Origin: Spirogloea muscicola
Lineage: Eukaryota > Streptophyta > Zygnematophyceae > Spirogloeales > Spirogloeaceae
Reading direction: 5' to 3'
Length of the DNA stretch: 11,484 bases
Assembly (NCBI GenBank): GCA_009602725.1
Contig: WELB01000151.1
Span: 194,351 to 205,834 of the forward strand
Shown here: positions 7,043 to 11,484 of the stretch, piece after piece
Numbering within the stretch: the first letter of the stretch is position 1
Layout of the letters: every line of letters begins with the position of its first letter
Made by a program: the position numbers and the translations under genes
Notes under the pieces: generated by a model
Told to the model about the DNA's origin: nothing
Seen by the model: only the letters and a program-made list of their open reading frames with translations
Databases searched by the model: none

Positions 7043-7876
7043 TAAGTTCCCACTCCCTATCTGGACATTTCAGGGCTTATATCGCCTCTAATGAGATCGG
7101 TCACTGGAGTTCAGAGAAGAACCCCACACAGTGAAGCACCACGCATACTAGCAGCTGAATCCCTTTGTCTGAGGCGCCACCGACACACGACAACTCACCT
7201 CTCGGGGTACGGGCCAGCAAATTGTTCACAAGGGGAGCCACAGTCTACTCACAGGAGAGCCGGTGACGATCTGCAACGACGGGCTGCAGCGACGGACTGC
7301 AGCAGCAGGCACTAGCAGGGCTGCGTCGTCGGGCTGCGGCAGCAGGCGGCAGGAGGGCTGCGCCTCTCTTTCTCTTATGGGCCTCGCTGATCCCGACCGG
7401 GTACCCCGAGTCTGGTAATTAAAGAGCTTAATCTGCCACCCCCTTAGTGGACTTTAAACGCTCGCCTCAAGGCCCACCTTCGAGAAGGCAGGCCCGACAA
7501 AGGGGGTTACTAGTGCGAGGCCAAGTGGTTCGCGAGAACCACGCCAAGCGGCTTCCTTATGTAAGCGGCGCGCCCTGCTTGTCACACGCTCGCCACAGGC
7601 GCGTCGCAGCGTCGCAGGCAAGTTATACCGCATCACATACGTGTCAATACGAGTACGGCGGCACCGCCAAGCAGCTCCTATTCTGGAAGTGGTGCTGCGG
7701 CGTGTTACGCCGCGCGTCACCTCGCGCGTCACCTGTCCGTTGCACGCGTCAGTCGCACGCGCGTCACTCGCGCGTCACTGGGGCGCTGGAAAATAGTGAA
7801 ACTGAGCCGCGCTATTGATACTACACATACTACACGAAGCGTAAACTCGAGGATAGGCGAACCCATAGCGGCGGGG
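7043..7876 (+). mobile_element. Insert I2 in the P3 RNase H gene, solo-LTR-like
   Basis: 834 bp lie between two copies of ACTTTG. The insert is 840 bp including one duplication, so the host frame is preserved on both sides. It shows no recognisable protein. It has a CTGCAG-rich middle (7258-7375) and a cluster of CGCGTCAC motifs (7711-7779), and it resembles I1. With a four-base duplication (ACTT) the insert would begin TGTAAG, an LTR-like start, but the right end (GCGGGG) does not end in CA. I therefore leave its class open: decayed solo LTR or a non-autonomous element. Confidence 0.7.
7711..7779 (+). promoter_or_regulatory. Cluster of CGCGTCAC motifs in I2
   Basis: CGCGTCAC occurs at 7713, 7725, 7760 and 7771, and CGCGTCAG at 7745. 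The last lies in ACGCGTCA, the sequence known in yeasts as the MluI cell-cycle box bound by the MBF factor. Five close sites in one 70-bp stretch look like a binding-site array in an LTR U3, or like a simple short tandem repeat. The repeat is seen; regulation is inference. Confidence 0.4.
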
Positions 7877-7882
7877 ACTTTG
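7877..7882. repeat. Right target-site duplication of I2 (ACTTTG)
   Basis: Second copy of the six bases at 7037-7042, directly before the resumed RNase H codons. Confidence 0.8.
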
Positions 7883-8500
7883 CACACTACGGGGAGCAAG
7901 AGCTGCTGGCTGTGGTGCACGCCTTCCGACTTTGTCGTTGCTACCTGAAAGCTTTGGAATTCAAAAGTAAACACGTAATTGCCCGTTGACGTACTTCCAA
8001 ACTCAACAGCAATTGACGAGGCAGCAAGCTCGATGGGCTGATTGTATGGCATCATTCCCCTTCCAGTGGAAGACCGCCCTAGAAGGCTCAATGTTGCGGA
8101 CTGGTGAGCCGCAACATTGCAGGGGCTGCTGCAGTGCTTGCTCTAAACGCGTTAGGAGATGCTGATGCAGGCATGCGTCCTACTCGCGGCGCTTCTCGGC
8201 GACCGTCTGCCAACCTCTCTCATGTATACTTGCGTGTTCGTGATGGGTATGGCAAAGACCCTTGGTTTACGGAGGCAACCAACATACGCATACTCTCAGA
8301 TGACATTGGCTTTTGGTGGCACGGCGACGCCATTGCGGTCCCTGATTACAATGCCGTGCGAAGCACCATCATGCAGGAGCTGCATGATTCTCCATATAGT
8401 GGTGGTCATCTGAGACTCAACAAGACCACAAGAAGGCTGTGAGACGCCTTACCTGGTGGCCGGGCTTTTTAGACCAAGTACATGCTTTTTGGAAGGACTT
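7883..8500 (+). pseudogene. pol: P3 RNase H end and integrase zinc-binding domain
   Basis: After I2 the protein resumes with HYGEQELLAVVHAFRL and CYLKALEF, the central RNase H helix with its conserved Glu. It then changes frame to LTYFQTQQQLTRQQARWAD and FPFQWKT (7985-8075), the end of RNase H. NVAD at 8091 and SRNIAG at 8107, separated by a two-base slip, form the NVADALSR-type box. From 8210 a 112-codon open piece reads DGYGKDPWF, GFWWHGDAIAVPD, LHDSPYSGG and HLRLNKT, which is the integrase N-terminal zinc domain with its His pair. RRLTWWPGF follows after another slip (about 8442-8468). The gene is interrupted again at 8497-8500 by insert I3. Confidence 0.85.
8497..8500. repeat. Left target duplication of I3 (ACTT)
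   Basis: ACTT at 8497-8500 recurs at 9113-9116. Using one copy only, the reading frame …VHAFWKD continues without a stop into …KQGAPQQG and ALKIPERDG. Confidence 0.6.
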
Positions 8501-9112
8501 TACATGGCTGGAATGTCAATGCAGCAGTCTGTATTGACAGATGCCTGGAGACGGACATTTCACTAGGCTGGGAATCGTGTGTTCAACCTTGAGCTGAGAG
8601 TGGCGCAAATCGGAGCCGTGACGCGTGAGACAGCATGGTGCTGGCGCTGGAACGGCGACGGGAGGCGGCACTGCTGTAGACTGCCTTGACGGCGTCGTTA
8701 GCCGTTAGTTTGTCGGGAACTGTAGACGGCTCACGATAGCCCGAGGGTAGTAGACCGTCACTTGCTATTGACGGGACATCGACGGGGGACCGTCAGTATG
8801 GCGATGATGGTCGATGGTAGATTGTGGGTGGTAGCCCGTCGATACCCGTCGGCAGTCGTGGACGAGTCGTCAACGAGAGACTGGCCAATTATTCCACCCG
8901 GGCCGTATGGCTGGGCTCGCAGTCCGTCGGGCTATATAGGGGGAACCCAAGATGGAATAGGGGTGGAGTTCTTCACCCAACCTCGGACCCCTGGACCCTT
9001 GCCCCTGCAGTAACCGTTGCTCATTTTTACCGTTGCAGCCCCATTCCAATGCCTCCCCGCTTTTCCTTGCTCTGCCAGTAGCCCGGGCTTGGCAATCCAC
9101 AGCAATCCTTAC
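8501..9112 (+). mobile_element. Insert I3, solo LTR with CCAAT and TATA boxes
   Basis: 612 bp lie between ACTT repeats inside the integrase relic. It carries an LTR-type promoter: CCAAT at 8885-8889 and TATATA at 8933-8938. Downstream, CTTGCCCCTGCAGTAAC at 8998-9014 nearly equals CTTGCCCCTCCAGTAATC in the P4 LTR (10020-10037). Both LTRs finish with CCTTAC(A). The left part (8690-8880) is dense in short GACGG/CCGTC and GTCG motifs in both orientations. A perfect 7-bp inverted pair (TGTCAAT 8514-8520, ATTGACA 8533-8539) lies near the left end. No coding frame has a recognisable product. A solo LTR distantly related to P4 is the best reading. Confidence 0.65.
8885..8938 (+). promoter_or_regulatory. 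CCAAT and TATA boxes of the I3 LTR
   Basis: CCAAT at 8885-8889 and GGGCTATATAGGGGG around TATATA 8933-8938. The spacing (44 bases) and sequence parallel the GGGCTATATAAGGAGG of P4 at 9934-9949. Transcription would start near 8965 on the plus strand. Confidence 0.55.
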
Positions 9113-9116
9113 ACTT

Positions 9117-9758
9117 GTGTACAAAGCTGGGCCACACGCAAGCGAAGCAAGGCGCTCCTCAGCAAGGCAGCCGGATTAAGCAGGCCCTGAAGATTCCTGA
9201 GAGGGACGGGGCTGATTCAAGTGTTGTCACGTAGTTGCTTAAAAAGCGGAATGTACAATTTCGTTGTCGTCTTTGTGGATCGGTTGAGCAGAATGGTGCA
9301 CTTTGCTGCAACCACCACGCGTGTTTCGGCGAGGGACTTTGCTGGCATCTTTGTAATAAGGTGTGGAAGTTGCAAGTCGTACCCAAAAGGATGGTCTCGG
9401 GCGGCGCTCCTAGCTTTATGGGTCACTTCTGGAAGGAAGTATGCAAGCTTATTGGCACTAAGAGGCCATGTTCACTGCCATCCATCCCCAAAGTGATGGC
9501 CAAACCGAGAGGATGAACAGGGTTCTGGGGACATGCTTCGGCATTTTGTCAACACGAGTCAGACTGACTAGGATCAATGTCTGGCTGCGGTGAACAATGC
9601 CTATCATGAGTCCATCAGAGAGACACCCTTCTTCCTCAATCGCGGTCAGCATCCTGGGCCCCTTTGCAGGTGGGGAGGCCGGAATGCATACCGGCCGCTG
9701 TCGCCTTAACTGGAACCCTCTTGGAAGGCCAAACGACTGGCCCGGCATATCTTGAATA
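9117..9758 (+). pseudogene. pol: P3 integrase catalytic core relic
   Basis: Ty3/Gypsy integrase continues after I3 with IKQALKIPERDG, then VVVFVDRLSRMVHFAATTT (9259-9315). GHFWKEVCKLIGTK follows (9418-9460), with VSGGAPSF just before it. After a frame change comes AIHPQSDGQTERMNRVL (9477-9530), and in the third frame NNAYHESIRETPFFLNRGQHP (9593-9655). In the family the second acidic residue of the D,D-35-E triad lies in a VSDRD context. Here it reads VSGGA, with the Gly codon at 9400-9402, while the Glu of QTER (9507-9509) is kept. Integrase would insert cDNA into the genome; this one cannot. Element P4 interrupts its C-terminal part at 9759. Confidence 0.88.
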
Positions 9759-9937
9759 TGTCATGAATCGCGCACTAGCCCGAGCTCGAGCCGGCGCCCC
9801 GCGCCCTAAGCCTAAATCCAGCCTAGTCAGCCCTAACCCTAATCTGGGCTCCTCTAGAGGATTCCCGAGGGACCCCGGGCATGGGAACGTCCTCCTGCAA
9901 CTTCTAGATCTTTACAGAGGCCCTAGTGAGGCTGGGC

Positions 9938-9946
9938 TATATAAGG
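9938..9946 (+). promoter_or_regulatory. TATA box of the P4 LTR (TATATAAGG)
   Basis: TATATAAGG at 9938-9946 in the same GGGCTATATA context as I3. Transcription should begin near 9965-9975. There is no ATG between that point and 10181, which supports the gag start. Confidence 0.75.
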
Positions 9947-9948
9947 AG

Positions 9949-9969
9949 GGGGGCCCCTCTTGGGCCCCC
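9949..9969 (+). other. GC hairpin at the expected P4 transcription start
   Basis: GGGGGCCC (9949-9956) and its exact reverse complement GGGCCCCC (9962-9969) enclose a 5-base loop, directly downstream of the TATA box. A transcript starting here would carry at most part of the stem. Confidence 0.5.
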
Positions 9970-10133
9970 ATCTCCAGCAATCTGTATCCTGCCTGCTCAC
10001 CTCTCGAGCACTCTGTACTCTTGCCCCTCCAGTAATCCAAGACGCCTTGTGCATCGTGCTTCCAGTCTCTTGATCCTCGCTCGCAGTCCAGCTCCGCGTC
10101 CTAAGGCCCCGGGCCTCCGCCCGCCGCCTTACA

Positions 10134-10180
10134 TATTGCTGGAGATCCAGCCTGCGAGCGAGCGCCGTGCCTTGCAAGTC
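10134..10180 (+). other. P4 leader with candidate primer-binding site
   Basis: 47 bases lie between the LTR end and the gag ATG. TGGAGATCC at 10139-10147 begins six bases after the LTR and has the TGG expected opposite a tRNA CCA end. I could not match it to a specific tRNA, so the primer is unknown. Confidence 0.35.
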
Positions 10181-11182
10181 ATGGCAGCCCCGCGAGAGGT
10201 CACCTTGACCACTGACGACCTGAGCAAGCTGCAAGTCCTTGCCGAAAACGTGGTGGACCTACAAGGCTTCCGCACTGAGACCACCACGAAGCTGGCAACG
10301 ATCACGCACCTGCTTGAGCGGCTCACTGCAATACCCAGCCCCGACGCTCCACCTGTCCCGCCTGCGGCGCCTCTCCTCACTCGAGACCTGCGCATCAACG
10401 ACCCGGCGCCGTTTGAGGGCAAAAAGTCAGCCCTTCGTGACTTCGTGACACAAGTCAGGATGGCGGTGGCAGCTCAGCCATCTGTGCTCACCACCGAATA
10501 CGCCAAATGCATCTACGCGGCTTCCTACCTTCGAGGCTCCGCGTTCCGATGGGTGCAGCCGCTGCTGGATCAGCACCCTCCCAGTCCCGTACTGCTGGAT
10601 CTTCAACTCTTCCTTGGAGAACTTCGAAGGGTTTTTGGGGACCCGGATGAGGCGTCATCTGCGGAACGACAACTGGGCACCTTGCGTCAGACCACGTCAG
10701 CGGCGACCTACGCGTCGGACTTCATGCGAATCTGCACCTCACTCGACTGGAACGACTCGGCCCTCCGGTTTCACTTCTACAACGGCCTCAAGGACATGAT
10801 CAAAGATGAGTTGTGCAAGGCCGACAAACCTACCTCCCTCGCTGAGTTGATGGAGCTTGCGATTCGCCTGGACAACCGTCTGCAAGAGCGCCGACTGGAA
10901 CGGCAACCACCTTCAGGTTCGCGTCCGCCCCCGCCGCGAGCGACCCAAGAGACACCACCGGCAACGCGTCCTTCGCCGATGGACATTGATGGAGTCAGGC
11001 CTCGTTTCCAGCCGCTAACTGCGGAGGAGAAGGAACGTCGTCGCAGTATGCGCTTGTGCCTCTACTGCGGAGAAGCAAATCACGTGGCCATCAACTGTCC
11101 CCGCAAGAGCAACCGAGGACGACTGTCTGCAACAACCCCCGTGGAAGAGCTCCAAACGGGAAACGATGGCGCCCAGGACTGA
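10181..11182 (+). CDS. gag: Gag (capsid and nucleocapsid) of P4
   Basis: A 333-codon intact frame. The start at 10181 is the first ATG downstream of the expected transcription start. The frame is open further upstream to 9926, but that ATG lies before the TATA box and cannot be in the message. Residues 1-70 include a coiled-coil-like helix and a proline-rich linker (IPSPDAPPVPPAAP). Residues 75-235 resemble the retrotransposon Gag domain: DPAPFEGKKSALRDF, YAASYLRGSAFRWVQPLL, FLGELRRVFGDPD, then LRFHFYNGLKDMIKDEL and LAIRLDNRLQERR. Residues 240-268 are Pro/Arg-rich. The zinc knuckle CLYCGEANHVAINC (C293, C296, H301, C306) is complete. Gag would assemble the cytoplasmic virus-like particle and package the RNA. 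Its last 65 codons overlap the pol frame, and a -1 frameshift site lies six codons before the stop. Confidence 0.93.
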   Translation: MAAPREVTLTTDDLSKLQVLAENVVDLQGFRTETTTKLATITHLLERLTAIPSPDAPPVPPAAPLLTRDLRINDPAPFEGKKSALRDFVTQVRMAVAAQPSVLTTEYAKCIYAASYLRGSAFRWVQPLLDQHPPSPVLLDLQLFLGELRRVFGDPDEASSAERQLGTLRQTTSAATYASDFMRICTSLDWNDSALRFHFYNGLKDMIKDELCKADKPTSLAELMELAIRLDNRLQERRLERQPPSGSRPPPPRATQETPPATRPSPMDIDGVRPRFQPLTAEEKERRRSMRLCLYCGEANHVAINCPRKSNRGRLSATTPVEELQTGNDGAQD

Positions 11183-11484
11183 CAGGGAGGGCCTACCTGG
11201 GCGCTACCCGCACCTCTTCGCACGTTCGCTCGCGACAGCTCGTCATCGCCGTCAACCTGCACCAACATGGAGGAACGAGGATCCAAGCATTCGCTCTCAT
11301 CGACAGTGGGGCCACGCACTCTTTCATCGACCGCGACTTTGCACGCCGGCATCACGTTCCCCTTCTAACCAAGGGGATCAGCTTGCCCTTGGAAGTCATC
11401 GACGGACGGCCCATTGCTTCTGGCGACATCACCCAAGAGACCATCCCACTGTGCATGACAATTCCGGACTACGCCCACACGGAG
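10990..11484 (+). CDS. pol: Pol of P4, open frame start with retropepsin, partial
   Basis: The frame one base back from gag is open from 10990 (after a TGA at 10987-10989) to the window end. It has no ATG upstream of the protease, so it must be made as a Gag-Pol fusion through the frameshift at 11158-11164. Functional translation therefore starts at about 11164. It reads QLVIAVNLHQHGGTRIQAFA and then the protease active site LIDSGATHSFIDRDFARRH, with DSG at 11302-11310, followed by LPLEVIDGRPIASGDI, the retropepsin flap region. The enzyme would process Gag and Gag-Pol in the particle. RT, RNase H and integrase are expected beyond the window. All key residues seen are intact, in contrast to M2. 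Confidence 0.9.
11158..11164 (+). promoter_or_regulatory. -1 ribosomal frameshift heptamer GGGAAAC
   Basis: GGGAAAC at 11158-11164 is read in the gag frame as G GGA AAC, the X XXY YYZ phase required for tandem -1 slippage. Shifting back one base here enters exactly the open pol frame. GGGAAAC is a known functional heptamer in retroviral gag-pro junctions. A stable stem follows four bases downstream. Confidence 0.85.
11169..11204 (+). promoter_or_regulatory. Frameshift-stimulating stem-loop, possible pseudoknot
   Basis: GCGCCCAGG (11169-11177) pairs perfectly with CCTGGGCGC (11196-11204). A G-U and a U-A pair can extend the base outward. The 18-base loop contains GGGAGG (11185-11190), which could pair with CCUCUU at 11213-11218, including two G-U pairs, giving an H-type pseudoknot. 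The gag stop TGA (11180-11182) lies in the loop. Confidence 0.7.

Larger units (their letters stand above)
9759..10133 (+). repeat. P4 5' LTR, about 375 bp
   Basis: Starts TGTCATG at 9759, exactly where the P3 integrase similarity ends, and ends CCTTACA at 10133. The TG...CA rule and the TGT/ACA termini fit. U3 is 9759 to about 9965, with a TATA box at 9938-9946. R/U5 follows, containing CTTGCCCCTCCAGTAATC at 10020-10037, shared with I3. The right end is inferred from the CA ending and the nearness of gag; the 3' LTR would prove it. Confidence 0.7.
9759..11484 (+). mobile_element. P4: young Ty3/Gypsy LTR retrotransposon, 5' end only
   Basis: A coherent 5' part of a retrotransposon: LTR, short leader, gag, -1 frameshift site, start of pol. 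It lies inside the P3 integrase relic. The five bases before it (GAATA, 9754-9758) are the candidate target duplication, and the other copy would be beyond the window. Unlike all other elements here, its coding frames have no stop or frameshift, so it is the most recent arrival and may be competent. The rest of pol and the 3' LTR are out of view. Confidence 0.88.

Noticed and set aside
7258-7375. CTGCAG/GCAGCA-rich tract as a coding polyglutamine gene
   Set aside because: Frames are short and interrupted, and the tract lies within the non-coding insert I2.
7447-7818. 123-codon plus-strand frame
   Set aside because: It falls wholly inside insert I2, includes the CGCGTCAC array, and has no recognisable protein features.
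9831-9842. CCCTAACCCTAA, two units of telomere-like repeat
   Set aside because: Only two units, in the U3 of an LTR next to degenerate CCTAA words. It is not enough to claim telomeric DNA or targeting.
10134-10150. Assignment of the P4 primer to a specific tRNA
   Set aside because: The TGG is present, but the following bases did not match a tRNA 3' end that I can name with confidence.
9926-10180. Longer gag start giving a 418-residue protein
   Set aside because: The upstream ATG precedes the TATA box and lies in U3, so it would not be in the transcript. The extra residues are LTR sequence.

Overview
The window looks like a fungal, retrotransposon-rich region, possibly basidiomycete. This guess rests only on the style of the Ty3/Gypsy-type Gag and Pol fragments, so it is weak. 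I see no host gene, rRNA, tRNA or CRISPR array. Nearly every recognisable stretch belongs to long terminal repeat (LTR) retrotransposons of the Ty3/Gypsy order, most of them broken by frameshifts, stops, deletions and nested insertions. For reference I name the pieces P (plus strand), M (minus strand) and I (insert).

Layout. 1-230 holds a short lysine-rich open frame of unknown kind. 229-470 is repeat copy A. 478-1159 is P1, an LTR-like block fused to a piece of gag on the plus strand. 1220-2600 is M1, the same LTR-like block and gag on the minus strand. P1 and M1 face each other tail to tail and form a large imperfect inverted repeat with a 60-bp centre. 2685-6330 is M2, a minus-strand element in the order LTR/leader (6330 to 5981), gag, zinc knuckle, protease, reverse transcriptase. 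Its RT is split by insert I1 (about 2945-3690). 6379-6585 is unassigned, and 6586-6835 is repeat copy B, related to copy A. 6845-9758 is P3, the complementary half of a Ty3/Gypsy polyprotein on the plus strand: end of the RT connection, RNase H, integrase. P3 is split by insert I2 (7043-7876, flanked by ACTTTG on both sides) and by insert I3 (8501-9112, flanked by ACTT, with an LTR-type CCAAT/TATA promoter).

The only healthy element is P4. It starts at 9759 inside the P3 integrase and runs off the window. It has a 375-bp LTR with a TATA box, an uninterrupted 333-codon gag with a CCHC zinc knuckle, and an overlapping pol frame with an intact DSG protease active site. Gag and pol are linked by a textbook -1 frameshift signal: heptamer GGGAAAC in the correct phase, followed by a 9-bp perfect stem.

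Nesting gives a relative history. The M1/M2/P1/P3 layer is oldest and has lost catalytic residues. I1, I2 and I3 landed in it later, and P4 landed in P3 and still looks coding-competent. M2 (gag-PR-RT, minus) and P3 (RNase H-IN, plus) could be two halves of one element separated by an inversion, but this is inference.
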